DNA of 64,000 bases from Coremacera marginata (lineage: Eukaryota; Arthropoda; Insecta; Diptera; Sciomyzidae): the NCBI GenBank assembly GCA_914767935.1, contig OU612043.1:208665690-208729689 (forward strand), given 5' to 3'. The first letter of the stretch is position 1; each line of letters opens with the position of its first letter. Position numbers and translations under genes: made by a program. The notes below the pieces were generated by a model. The model was given only the letters and a program-made list of their open reading frames with translations, made no database searches and was not told the origin of the DNA. Shown here piece after piece: positions 32,940 to 45,178 of the stretch.

Positions 32940-34985
32940 GTCTCTTACCAATCATAATCCAACCCTCATGAAATCAGCAACTTATATGCGGATCATTTTA
33001 AGGAGGTATTTTGTCAATCTCAAGCTCAGCTCAAATATTGTGGTGGATAGTATAAATTTAACGCAGGAAGAGATTTATAATGCCATAAAAGAACTGGATT
33101 TATTTAAGGGACCTGGACCGGATCTTATTCCTACAAGCTTCCTGGTGCGATGTTTAGACCAACTACTTCTGCCGTTATACATAATTTTTAACGAATCACT
33201 GTCTTGTGGGACATTTCCTTCATATTGGAAATCATCCCATCTAACACCAATTTACAAGAGTGGAGATAAAAGGTCTGTTGAAAATTATAGAGGCATAGCA
33301 ATTTTATCAGCCATTCCAAAACTTTTTGAAAAAATTATTTGTGATAAGCTAACAAGTATAATCAACCCACGTCTAAATGAGCAGCAACACGGCTTCCGTA
33401 AGGGACGATCTACAACATCCAATCTCATGATCATGGTATCGGATGTTTTAATAAATATGGAAAAAGGGCACCAAATAGATGATGTTTATACAGATTTCAG
33501 TAAAGCCTTCGATAGAGTTGATCACAGCATGCTAACATGTAAATTAGAAAAATTCGGTATTAGGGGACCCATACTAAGTTAGCTAAAATCATATCTCGAC
33601 GGCAGATCCCAGTATGTTAAATTCCAAGAAATTTTGTCAAAAAAAATTGCAGCCTTCTCTGGAGTTCAGCAAGGCAGCCACCTTGGTCCTCTTCTTTTTA
33701 ACATATTTATATCAGACTTGTCAGAAGTCCTGAACGATATCCCACACCTTATGTATGCAGATGATTTAAAAATGTACTATGCAATCAAATCAGAGATAGA
33801 TGTAAATTTTTTACAGTCAAAACTGTTGTCTCTGGAGCAATGGTGTATCCAAAATAAACTGCATCTTAATGTCAATAAATGCAATGTTACAAGTTTTTCT
33901 CGTAAGAACAACATGGCACTACATACCTACCACCTCAATAGTACCGAGCTTAAAAAAGTCAATCATGTAGTGGATCTTGGAGTAGTCTTGGATTGCAAGA
34001 TGCGCTTTAATTTGCACTATGACAAAATTTTGTCCAGAGCCAGCAAACAGCTTGGTTTTATAAAAAGGCGAGCAAATGAATTCAAGAATATTTGGGTCAC
34101 TACATCCTTATACTGTGCGTTAGTGCGGCCAATACTTGAATATGCCTGCATAATTTGGAGTCCGTCCTTCGATTCCCATAGCGAAAGAATCGAGTCTATT
34201 CAAAAGCAATTCTTACTATACACGTTGAGAGACATGTACAACCCCCGTTATTATAATAGCCTTCCTTCATATGAATACAGACTCAGACTTTTCAACTTAA
34301 TGCCATTATCATCAAGAAGAACATTATTGGGCTCATGTTTCGCATTCGATGTTATTAATGGTGCTATTGACAGTAAATATATTTCTAGTATCACATGCCT
34401 CAACGAACCAATAAGACGTACTAGGCATACTCGGCTGTTAACTGAATATCAGCACCAAACTACATACGCAAACAATGAACCCATCAGTCGATGCTGTAGA
34501 GAATTCAATAACGTTTCCGTATACTTCTCACCTTCCATGTCCAAATCCTCTTTCAAGCAAACCCTGTCTAAGTTCCTCGTTAACCAAAATTTACTCAGGC
34601 TTAAGTTAAATTACCTGTATATAAATAGTTACCCGAATGTATACCACATTTAAGCATGCCCTCTCTAAATTTGTTGGAAATAAATACTATCCAAGTCTCT
34701 CTCTCTTCCTAGTCAACCCAGCCTTTTATCTTCTCTCTTTTCTTCTCCTCTTTCTAGTATGTAAGTACCTATTACTCTTATTTTTAATTTTCTTTCTGCC
34801 CCTCCTTTTTGGCGTGTTCGTGAAATCATGTCATTTAGGTGGGTGGATTACGCCCACTTCAATTCGTACATTTTCGAACACCAAAACAGGGAAATGGTAG
34901 AAGAAATAAAATAAAAAAAAAATAAATTTAAATTAAGTTAGAATAAGTAAATTGCCTTGTTTGGCCAATAAATAAATAAATAAAT
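32940..34985 (+). mobile_element. 5'-truncated Jockey/CR1-like LINE
   Basis: Only the reverse-transcriptase half of a non-LTR retrotransposon remains, followed by about 330 bp of 3' UTR and a (TAAA)n tail at 34968-34985. No endonuclease domain is present, consistent with 5' truncation during insertion. Confidence 0.85.
32968..34653 (+). pseudogene. Reverse transcriptase of Jockey/CR1-like LINE, one stop
   Basis: A single reading frame, broken only by a TAG at 33580-33582, encodes the RT fingers and palm: LFKGPGPDLIPTSFL, HLTPIYKSGDKRSVENYRGI, QQHGFRKGRSTTSNL, DFSKAFDRVDH, the QGSHLGPLLF block and the catalytic LMYADDLKMY. A C-terminal domain typical of jockey-like ORF2 follows (VRPILEYACIIWSP). 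The two open halves (32968-33582 and 33634-34653) are in the same frame. The 5' part (AP endonuclease) and any ORF1 are absent. The copy is dead but only lightly mutated. Confidence 0.9.
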
Positions 34986-35096
34986 AACTAACCCTTGCTT
35001 AAAAGACCCTAATATCCTTTCCTCTTCTTTCCATGTTTCCCTAAAATAACAGTATATTACGTCAATTATTTTAGCTTAGCTTTAGCTTAGACTCAG

Positions 35097-35481
35097 CCAA
35101 GTTTAATTAATATAGGTTGAGTCACTTGAGAGAAAATCAGTCTTTTTCGCCTTTATTTAAACTGTCAAAGTAGCTATTAACTTAAAATTGTGTGTTTCAA
35201 AGATAAAATCGGTTAATGTGATAGTTGACAGTCGCTGCTATGATTATCGTTTTTAAAAACGACACCTAAATAGCTGTCGCATGAAATCAATAGGAAAAAA
35301 ATTATTGTCAATTTGGTAATCACCTTACATGGGGTAAAAACGACTATTTTGATTATCAACTATCATTTTTCACTTTGACCGATTCCAACCCAGATCTTTT
35401 TTTCCTAGATTTTCTTTCAACCACTCTGACAGTTTGACCGAGCTGATCTCAAGTGACTTAACCTATATTAATCAACCTTGG
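35097..35481. mobile_element. MITE with ~34-bp TIRs
   Basis: Ends are CCAAGTTTAATTAATATAGG and, inverted at the right, CCAAGGTTGATTAATATAGG. Both continue into GTTRAGTCACTTGAG. There is no coding sequence in its 385 bp. No target duplication is obvious, so the superfamily is unknown. Confidence 0.65.
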
Positions 35482-36205
35482 ACTTGGCCTTAATTGAAAG
35501 ATACTCGTATATTGTTTGATTAAATAAATAAATAAATAAAAACTTTGTTGCCTTGAACAATAACTAAGCAGGCTAAAAACGATTGTGCTTCAGTTGATAA
35601 GTTTATTATTAATTTTTCTATAGTTTTTGTACCGAATTTGTACTTACATATTTGGGGAAATTTCCAAAATACAAACCATTTTTTTAGATTCTTATTATTC
35701 GTTAACACCCTGTTTTGAAATATAACACACATATTAAGAGCTTATAAGAGATAAAAATAAAAAAATTGTTTGAAGAAAATCAATTGATGAATACCAAAAC
35801 TATGGCCGATAATGTGAAATTTTAATAATTTATTTATATATTCGGTATTTATATCGGTTCTTACTTTTTCTCATTAGTAACTGGTTAGTAAGCATTGATT
35901 GCAGGTTAATAACATACAGCGATGGTCACAAAAAAAGCACAAATTTTAATAAAATCAACTAGTTCAGCTTATTTCACATTTTGCTTAAAAAGGTTGATTT
36001 TTTAATGTGAAAAAATTCCTTCATTTCGAATTCATAGTTTCGGAAAAAATAAAAAAAAAACTATTTTCTGTTTTTTGTTTCGTTTAAGCCACCTAGCATA
36101 CGTAGGTACGTTGTTGGTCAGTCATAGAAATGTATAAATCTGTCCAATGTGCAACAAATATTTAAAAAATTGACTTGCTTTTAGTTTGCACATAGACATC
36201 ATGTT
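35482..36205. other. Spacer, nothing recognised
   Basis: Begins with a (TAAA)n run at 35520-35538, perhaps the tail of another lost LINE copy. The rest has no recognisable feature. Confidence 0.4.
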
Positions 36206-37090
36206 ACACGCAGAGAAATTTTTCGTTTAGCGCAACTGAAAAATTAGCCAATTATACTTCGTTTGCGAGCTGTAGTAGCTGCAAGCGATTATTCAGTTGT
36301 AACTAACGAAAAAATAACGAAAAATATCGAAAAAATAAAAAAAAAGCAACGCAGTTCGCTTCACTAACAATAGCATTTTTATTGAATTTTAATATTCAAA
36401 TTTTTATTTTATTATAAACATTTCGTCAAACACATAAATTCAATATGATTTGAAATAATTGATATTTATCTTACTTTAATCATTGGAATTCGAGCCCGGA
36501 CTCGTCGATGTCTGGCTTACTACGCGCTCTGCTTAACGCGTTGCACCACCGTCAATTGAATTTTCAGTCGGCTAATATTCGCCTAGTGCTGCTGCTTGGA
36601 GTTCAATTGTATTGAAGTAAAGTTACACAATCTTTTTTCGTTTATGGCAAAAGTTAAACATTTGTCATGGACAGAAGCTCGACAGAAGCCCGACAAAAAC
36701 GAAAACTTTCCACCAAGTTTTTGTGATGGCCGTGGCATAGTGGTTAAGGTGCTTGATTTGTATGCGAAACAGCATAGGTTCGAGTCCCCAGCTGACGCAA
36801 ATTTGTTTTTCGTTTTTTTCTTTGGTTTATTAGAAATTGAATTGAATTGAATTGAATTGAAATAGAAATTTAATAGAAATAGAAATGCAACAAACAAATT
36901 CTTTATTTGACGCAATTAAAAAATTACACAGGCTTATAACAAACTAAATTCATGTCCTGCAACTAAATAACCAACTTTTTCCGTTTCTCGTAACTGTTGA
37001 AACGTTTGCAAAAAACGTTTCCAGGTATGATAAATGAAGTTCGTTTACTGCAAATTGGCGATAAACGTTTTTTTTTGTTTCTCTGCGTGT
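36206..37090. mobile_element. TIR element with two opposed tRNA-like segments
   Basis: The left end ACACGCAGAGAAA and the right end TTTCTCTGCGTGT form 13-bp TIRs 885 bp apart. Inside are two tRNA-like segments: about 36475-36560 on the minus strand (B-box GGGCTCGAATTCC) and about 36725-36800 on the plus strand (TGGCATAGTGGTTAAGG, then B-box GGTTCGAGTCC). No ORF of note. It is probably a non-autonomous DNA transposon that carries SINE-type heads. Confidence 0.65.
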
Positions 37091-37577
37091 AGTGTTATGT
37101 AGCAAAGTAACTCTTTTTTATTGAAAAATATCATTAGGGATGGTAATTCCGGATTCACGGTGTCCACGAAATTCCGATATTAACCAGTATGAATCCCGGT
37201 ATTAAAAAACATTTAATAAAATAAAACATAAAAAGCTTTTTGTAAAACGTGTGAAATAGATAGTTTGTCAAAAAATAATCCCTTGTATCATCCTATTCAA
37301 AGTGCAAAAACCATGTTTTTATGTAAGTATCTTTTAAGTGTTATGCAACACTTCTAAAAAATAAAAACAGCTGAGCTAATTTCTTTTGGGAAAATCTTAA
37401 CTGGCGTCATTTATGATATGAATTTTGTAAGCAAAAATGAGCTTTTGATTCTATTTTATTGAATTAATATCGATTGCTTTTTACTGCAACTAAAATATAT
37501 TCTCGTTCTTCAAATAAATTTTATTTTTAAAGAGCAAATGTTAAAGCATATATTGATGGGAACAAAAGCAGTGTACA

Positions 37578-40500
37578 TAGGCACCGGAAGCTTTTTTTAA
37601 CTGGGGAGCAGTACAACTGGGGGGTAAAAAATTTTTTACTCAAAAAAAAAAAAGTACATTTAAAATGTCATTGTGATGAAAAAAAAAACAAATCAATAAA
37701 ATATTACAAAAAGATTGCTATAAAAATAAGTTGAATAAAAGCATGTAAAAACAAACAAAACATTTTAACACAATATGAAAAGAAAAAAAATTATTCGTGT
37801 ATAATTCTGTGGTGTTTGGGTAAATGGGTAAATGTCACTTTTTTGTGATTTCATATTTATTCATAGATGGCTTCTTTTGGGTGATTTACATGTTTGGGTT
37901 AAGAGAAAAAAAATTGATTTTATCTAACGTTGGTGAGAAAAAAGAAGTGAAAAGAGATACAACTGAGAAAGTTGAGAATTAGGTTTGGGTAGAAGAGTAT
38001 AAGTAAGTGCTCGGCATCTCGCAGCAGCGTATGTAAAGATATTTCTCTGCCACCACACGTATTTAGGTGTCGATGCGCATTTTCCCCACTCATATTGGCA
38101 AGAAACCCTAAGCTAATCTACAAAAATTTTGACAGATGGGAATGATTTTCCACTCTTATTTAAGAGTATTAAAAAAAACCTTTATTGTATAACTGGAATG
38201 ATATATCAACACAAAAGCTCCCTGACACCCAGTTTTTCTTCTTGACAGACTCCTCTTTACAAACTGTTGCAATAAAAATGACTAACATAAATCGATTCTA
38301 ATTACCTTAAAAAATTATCCCCGCTGCAATAAGACCAAACTGTTTTTTAAATTATTTTTTTGGTGAAGAACTATCTTTTGAGGACCTTAGACTAGTTCTG
38401 GCTTTTGCTCTCAAATACGCATAATAAACCACGCCTTATTCACCTTTTATCTGCATTAAGAGTTTGGAAACATAGGCTCTGACACGTATTGTAGTTACTG
38501 TCCTTCACAGTACATCACAACAAAGTTAACCTTACAAAAACTAGTCACCAAGAGTAACCACTCTTGAGAAGTAATAGCCTAGTACTGGCTCAATGTCAAA
38601 ATGTGGTCAAACGGGTACAAGTCAGAGCTTGTTTGAAAAAAAGGGTACATGTCCACAATTTCTAAATTTCAATATCTTCTTTTCAATATTCTAGCAACCA
38701 TCAGTTTCTACAAAACCTGATATTAATAAACCTGCTATTTTTGAGCAGGGCTTAAATTTTGTTATTGCAATTTTGAATATTTCCTAAATATGGGCATTTC
38801 CGCCGAAAAGTCCACCGTGACACGAAAATTAAAAGTTATTAAAACCTTATTATTTAATGATATTCTCTTAGATAAAAATTTTTATTTTATTGATTTAAGC
38901 AATTTAAATATAAATTCATTTACCATGATGATCAAATCGTCTGCACTGTTTCACAAATGTAATTTTTTTTTTTAGTTAATGTTTTGTAAATGTTTCGTAA
39001 ACGTTTTTGTTTTAGTAAAAATAGAAGGCATTGTATAAAAATAATGAAAAATGGTTGAGGCAAGGAGAGGCAGAATATTAAATTTGTTTTTTAATAACTA
39101 AGTCACATAATTACTAAATTACCTAATTAATTAATTACCCAAATGAATTACAATGGAAAAAATGTCACGCAACGCCATGTCACGTAACGTTTCATACTAA
39201 GCCCAATAAAAAAAAAAAACGAGTGAAGGTTTTTAAATTTGATTACTTTGAAAATAAACTTATACCATTTCAAATCCTTCTCCAAGTCAAAAACCACTTC
39301 TATTTTTTTCAGGTAACGTAACATTTTTGGTGGCTGCTATCTAAGAGCCGAGCTTTTGACAACTCTTAGGTTTTACACCTTGTATAGTGTGCTTAGTAAG
39401 CTATTGGAAAATCGAAACAAGGAACTTGTAAGTTAAATTTTTCATTCTTTTTTCACTCATTAAAGTCGTACGATCGTCACGTGCGCCACCACGGAAATGC
39501 CCATATGACATTTAGTTAGGTTATATCAGACTATATATTTTGGTAAGATTTTAATGCACTGTGTTAACCTTCGGTTCGACACTACAATCACAAAAACAAA
39601 ATAAAAGCTATTCATTTTCTAACATGTTATTTAAACCGCAAATCAATGGCTTACCCCTGGAATCCATATTTAGTAGCGCGAATTGTACTGTCAATATCCA
39701 ATTCTTTGCATGTTGTTGTTTGTAGCCTTAATTCAAATCATAGTTGTTAAATTGCGATTACGATTAGTAATCAATTAGATTACTTTTTAAAAAAAATTGT
39801 AACGATTATATAATTCTTAAGGGAGAATTTTGTGATAAGTAATTGATTACGATTACAAATAATCAAAAAATAATAACGCTTACTTGAGATTACGTAAAAT
39901 AATCAAAAAGAATCAAAAGTAATCAAAAAAACAATCCGATTGCTTATCAAGATTATTTTTGATTATTTTTTGATTATTTTAAGAATTTCAGTCTAATGCC
40001 GTGGGTATGCTAGGCAAACATGTTGGGTGAGCTTTTTTGTTGTTAGTGTTTTCGCATAAAATGAGATATAAGCTTTTCTCTCTTGCTCATTGCCTCGCTG
40101 ATTACCTGTTTGAAACAGCAAACAGGCCAAACATTTCAGAATCGTCAAATTTCTGTGTGCTTTTTTTTCTGCAAGAGTCAAGAAATCGTTTTTAATACAA
40201 CTGAACAGCCAACAAACCTTAAGGCAGGTTGCTACTTTTTGCAGGACATTTTTTTGCAGGAAAACGGTAAGAGATAATGGAAATAATACTGAGAAATGGA
40301 ATTAATACTCTTAAAAGTTTTAAAAAAAAAATTTTTTAATTATTTTTAACATATTTGATGCCTAAAAAGCGTTTTTTTCGAAACAACATTTTTATACCTG
40401 GTTACTCAAACCAGGTCCGCTTATCTCAAAATTTTAACCACATATTTTCCACATGCGTAGTTTCCGTGTGAACTAAGATATTGCAAAAAATTAGTGCTTA

Positions 40501-41100
40501 TGAAGGCAATTAGTAATTTAGAGTAAAAAGGTTTAATTTTTGATTCGTTTATGTTGTACTATAATACATTATTGTTCTCGTTCTTGGATTTTTTTCAATC
40601 TATGTTTTATAATGAAATACATAACTTTGTTTTTTTTTAATAAAATTTAATAAAATTGCTTTTACCTAAGACTGAAATTCTTAATATTATCAAAAAAGAA
40701 TAAAAAAAAATAATCTCGAAAAGTAATCGGATTATTTTTTTGATTACTTTTGATTCTTTTTGATTATTTTGCGTAATCTTAAGTAATCGTTATTATATTT
40801 TTGATTATTTGTAACTTTCATTTTTGATTACTGAGCCAAACAGAAAAGAATCGTACTTAATCAATTATTTTACCTTTTTGAAAAAAGATTCGAATAAGTA
40901 ATGATTACGACGAGTAATCATTACTTAACAGCTATGATTCAAATTCAAAGTGAACCAGTTTGGGTTAAATTTTTCGAGGAATTCAACATAATAATTGAAA
41001 TGTGAAAAAATTTTAGTTTGTTGATTTAAAATCCATTTTTTTAAAACCCATTTTTTTACCGAGTGGTGACTGCCCCTTTCCCATGCTTCCGGCGCCCCTA
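37578..41100. mobile_element. Possible 3.5-kb hAT-like element (host of nested MITE)
   Basis: The left end TAGGCACCGGAAGC and right end GCTTCCGGCGCCCCTA are inverted relatives, and the sequence just inside also matches loosely (GGGGAGCAGT against GGGGCAGTCA). No target duplication and no transposase are recognisable, so the call rests on the ends alone. It contains the element at 39739-40936. Confidence 0.4.
39739..40936. mobile_element. Non-autonomous hAT element rich in GTAATC words
   Basis: Flanked by an exact 8-bp duplication ATTCAAAT (39731-39738 and 40937-40944), the signature of hAT insertion. The TIRs start CATAGTTGTTAA and CATAGCTGTTAA. Both sub-terminal regions are filled with GTAATC/GATTAC words in both orientations (39760-39970 and 40690-40925). 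The centre codes for nothing recognisable. Confidence 0.85.
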
Positions 41101-41743
41101 GCAATGTAAGATAATTAAAAAAATAAGTTTATTTCAACATATTTTTTGATCCAAACAAAAATCATCCTACAAAATTAATTCTACTATTTGGAAATAAGGT
41201 GCTGTTGTACAAACAAAAAAAAAACAACCTTTAGGCACAAAAACAATGTAATATGAAAAAAAAAAAAAAACAAACCAATCCTTTGAATAGAATTTTTAGT
41301 TTTATTTTTTAAAATTTTAACTGACACACAAATATCTATACAGCTATATAAAATCAAAAACTCGTGAAATATGTTTCTAATTCCATAACGCAAAAATAAA
41401 GCATACGATTTGCTTGGGGATTTTTTGTTGTGTTCTTCTTGGCCATCACAATTTTACCGCATCCCTTTTTAGCACACAAAAATCAATAACAATTATGCAT
41501 TTCAGACGGTTTTTGTCGTATAAGACTGAAATTTGGTAATTTAGTTTGTATAGTTACGGTCGGGAACTTTTAAGAAGGAGTTTCCACACCCCCTTTTACC
41601 ACCCACAAATCAATAAAAATTGACACCCCTTTCTACCACCCATAAATTAATAAAAAGGGCGTTCAATTGGAAACGAATCGATTAAGTGTCATCGTAGAAA
41701 TGCTTTATTCAAAAAAAAAGTCAACGAAATCGTTAAAATCACA

Positions 41744-43673
41744 CACTCAAAAAATTTATTAGTAAAATGGCTACGAATGATATTCGTGGCAAAAATATTC
41801 GTGCATTGTACGAATATGTGTCAAATAAACGAAGTATTTGTATCGTAATATTTTTACGAATTCATTCGTGTAATCTTAGTAATGCCTGTGGTAGTATTCA
41901 CAAATACATTCGTTTTATATACCAATTGTATTTGTAAACAAAATTAGAACAATTCGTATTAGTGCATTGTACGAATTGTTGTGAACATATAAATAATAGC
42001 ATTTGTTAATTTCTCGGGCGAATAACTTCGTAAATTTTTTCATTTCATTCTTAATATTTACTAATTAATTCGTACTATTTACGAAGTAAAACTAATATTA
42101 GTAGAAAAACTTCATTCGTAGGTTGACCATACGCATTATTCGTAGAATGTACGAAGTATTAGTTGAGTTTAAGAAATTGACAACCGAAACAAAAAAAAAA
42201 AAAAAAACAAAATTTATCTTCGACTCGGTCGGACGTGTCGGAATGTTTTGTGTTGGGCATAAAGTGCTGAAGTTGCAGGATTGCCATTAAATGATTAAGT
42301 GATAAAAAGTGAAGTGACAGGATCGCCATGAAATTTTACGCGTTTTGAAAGAGTTTAAATTAATAGGACCTGTCTAAAGATACGATGAAGGATATCTTCC
42401 GAGTCAAGCCCATATCGAGTAACTTATACACTTGAGTAACTTGAGCACAATAAATACAAAACTGATAGAACCTCACTGATAGAACAGCGGCCGTGGCGTA
42501 GTGGGTAGAGTGTGTGACTCTTACGCCAGAGAACCCAGGTTCGAATCCTCCATCTGACACAGAAAATTTTTTCAATTGAATTAATTTTTCTGTTCGGCCT
42601 TAACCTCTCTGCAGATAACGGCAAAACCTCAGAGAGTAAAAACTGCCATGAAAAGCTTCTTGAAAACATGTAGGTCTAGTTCTCGATCATTTGTTTGCAA
42701 ACATTTCACATCACACACAACACAATTGATCATAAGAAGCTCGGTCAAAGTCCTTGCAAGGGCTGAGATGGCCATTTCGTTTTTTTTTTCGATAGAACCT
42801 CAGCACTCAAATTCACGAACACCAACAGCTCTACTGCAACAATAGCAACAACAACAACTTCAGCAACTTCAATAACTAACAGCAAGTAAGTAAATAACTT
42901 CAACCACAATAGCAACAACTACAACAATAACTGCAATGTTTATAAAATACCGTTTGCCACAAATTGCACAATAAGGGGATTCAAGTCACTGCGTATGGGC
43001 GACGTAACCGCGTATCTCATAAGTTTTTACGCAATGTCAATTTTTTTTATATGAACTTTACGAAACAATTTGCGTAAAACTTTCAGCACTAAATTTGATG
43101 CGTATTGCGTATAATAAGACTGCGTAAGAAGAAGCAACCCAGTCAAAATCACTTGCCACTTTTTAATAATAAGCCATCGATTACGTTGCCGGTATTTTGT
43201 AAATGGTAAGAGCAATGAAATATGAAATTAACAGCTAAATCGACATTTTTAGCAGCAATTCTTTATTAAAAATGTTTTTTTAGACTAAAGCAACACTCAG
43301 TGGATGCCGCTATATTTTTGAAAGCATTAAACGAATTGCACCGTATAAGGAACGAATGAATAACAAGAGCATTGGTAAATATTACAATAATAGTGGTACC
43401 ATATACGAACTCGTTTGCAGAATGCACGAATGAATAACAAGAGTATTAGTAAATATTATAATAATATTCGTACAATATACGATTTGCACTGTACAATGTA
43501 CGAATGATATTAGGAGCATGCGTAAATGTAACGATTTTATCCGTACAATATACGAATGTTTTTTTACGAATATGAATAAAATATTCGTAATATGTACTTG
43601 ATGAAAATCACTAATAAAATTCGCAGAATGGACGCAGTTATTAGTAATATTTACACACGAAAGCTTTTCAGTG
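41744..43673. mobile_element. Non-autonomous element built of TACGAA words
   Basis: Ends are CACTCAAAAAATTTATTAGT and, inverted, CACTGAAAAG. It is flanked on each side by CA. Dozens of TACGAAT/ATTCGTA words occur in both orientations in its outer parts (41760-42190 and 43320-43640). The middle is unrelated low-complexity CAACAA-rich sequence plus a nested SINE. No ORF is supported. Confidence 0.6.
42487..42790 (+). mobile_element. tRNA-derived SINE copy, internally deleted
   Basis: Full tRNA-like head (A-box GTGGCGTAGTGGGTAGAG, B-box GGTTCGAATCC) and tail, but about 30 bp around the ATAAGCCGTTCAGAGTCGG part of the body are missing. GATAGAAC repeats flank it (42478-42485 and 42791-42798). It inserted into the TACGAA-rich element. 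Confidence 0.88.
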
Positions 43674-44098
43674 CATGTTGTTTCACTTAACCGCGATATA
43701 AATATCTTCCATTTTCAATTTGCACTCAAAATTTAAATCAGTGCGCCCGATCACTGAAAAATACTTGATTAATATGAAAAAAGTTTGATTGAAAATAATA
43801 ATTGGAAAGCGATGACGAGTAGCGACATTACAGTTTGCGTAATGGCAAAGCCATCTACTCAAAAAAAAAAAAAAAAATCTATTGAGAAAATGCGAGGTCA
43901 ATCGGCCCAGCAGTCAATCCGTATATTAAAAACAAAATCGTCTAATATGTTTGTCATTCCATAACTCGACAACGGAACGCTTGGTGATTTTTTTGTTTTT
44001 TTTTTCCCATCCCATTCTACGTATGTTAACGTACACCCCAGAAAATTCAGCAGAAAAAGTGTGAAAATAATGAAAAACCAAAATTGCATATTTTCAGG

Positions 44099-45106
44099 CA
44101 GGGGTGCGCCCAGCGAAATATTGCTCGCAGAACTAACAATTTTTTTTCAAAATTAAAAAAAACACTACTTACTTACTTACTTAGGTGGCCGTAACAACCC
44201 GTGTCCGGGTTTCGGCCGACATCATCAGCTTTCGCCAGGCGCCTCTGCTTTGCGCGCGCCTTCTCCAATCGGATACACCAAGTGCGGTTAGGGCTTCCTC
44301 AGCCTGGTCCATCCATTGGAGGCATGGTCTCCCTCGTCATCGTTGACCAGCGACCCTCGCCTGGAGCACCTTTTTTGCTGGAGCTTCGTCGTCCATACGA
44401 TGGACATAGCCGAGCCAGCGTAGTCGCTGCACAGTTATACGCCGAACTACGTCAATATCTGTCGGATGCGATAGTCATCGCCGACTCGAACAGGATCGAT
44501 GATTTTGCGAAGAACTTTTCTCACGAACACCCCCAAAACGGCTGCGTCAGTTTGCGAAACTACCCATGCCTCAGCGCCATAAAGCAGCACAGGTAGAACG
44601 AGCGTCTTGTAGAGTGTTAGTTTTGTCGATCGAGAGAGGGCTCTGGAGCTTAGTTGCTTACTGAGCCCGTAGTAGCACCTATTAGCAATTATTGTTCTTC
44701 GCTTTATCTCCAGGCTGGCTTCGTTGTTGTTATTAATAGCGGTGCCAAGTTATACGAACGAAAAAAAACACTATAGCTATAATAAAATTGAAACTTTAAG
44801 ATGGGGCTTGGATTTAAATTTTTTTTTTTTAAATCCTTTTTGAAAAAACAAAGAGTAAATCTATCAAATTAATTTGGATTCGGAAAAGCCTATTTATCAA
44901 TAGTTTGTCTATTTAAAGCTAGACGTAGCGTCGAATTTATACAAAAAAAAAAATATATGTTTTGATATTTTTTAAATTATTTAAAGAAACAATTTTGCTC
45001 CAAGCCCCCCTTAAAGTTTATATTTTTATTATAATTTTAGTGTTTTCTAGTTTTGAAAAATAAAATTGTTAGCTCTGCGATCAATATTTCGCTAGGTGCG
45101 CCCCTG
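44099..45106. mobile_element. hAT-type MITE interrupted by an RTE fragment
   Basis: TIRs CAGGGGTGCGCCCAGCGAAA and, inverted, CAGGGGCGCACCTAGCGAAA extend for over 40 bp. Degenerate 8-bp flanks TTTTCAGG and CTTTCATG suggest hAT. Without the nested insertion the element would be about 400 bp and largely foldback (AAGATGGGGCTTGG near 44800 mirrors CCAAGCCCCCCTT near 45005). Confidence 0.75.
44168..44760 (-). mobile_element. 5'-truncated RTE-like fragment
   Basis: Matches the 3' end of the retrotransposon at 51085-54345 on the minus strand, from the TAAG tail through the last part of the RT ORF, with an internal deletion of about 30 bp near 44460. An exact 13-bp duplication AAAAAAAACACTA (44155-44167 and 44761-44773) flanks it. 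ORFs on the other strand are antisense artefacts. Confidence 0.9.
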
Positions 45107-45178
45107 CTTTCATGGGTTATTTTTGTCTGAACTGCTCCTAAACGGCTGGACTGATTTTGACAAAATTTTAAGGTCCCT

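Noticed and set aside
36725..36800. Functional tRNA gene
   Set aside because: Only A- and B-box-like words are present; the acceptor stem does not close and it lies within a TIR element.
44201..44596. 131-codon plus-strand ORF
   Set aside because: Antisense shadow of the truncated RTE-like fragment at 44168-44760.
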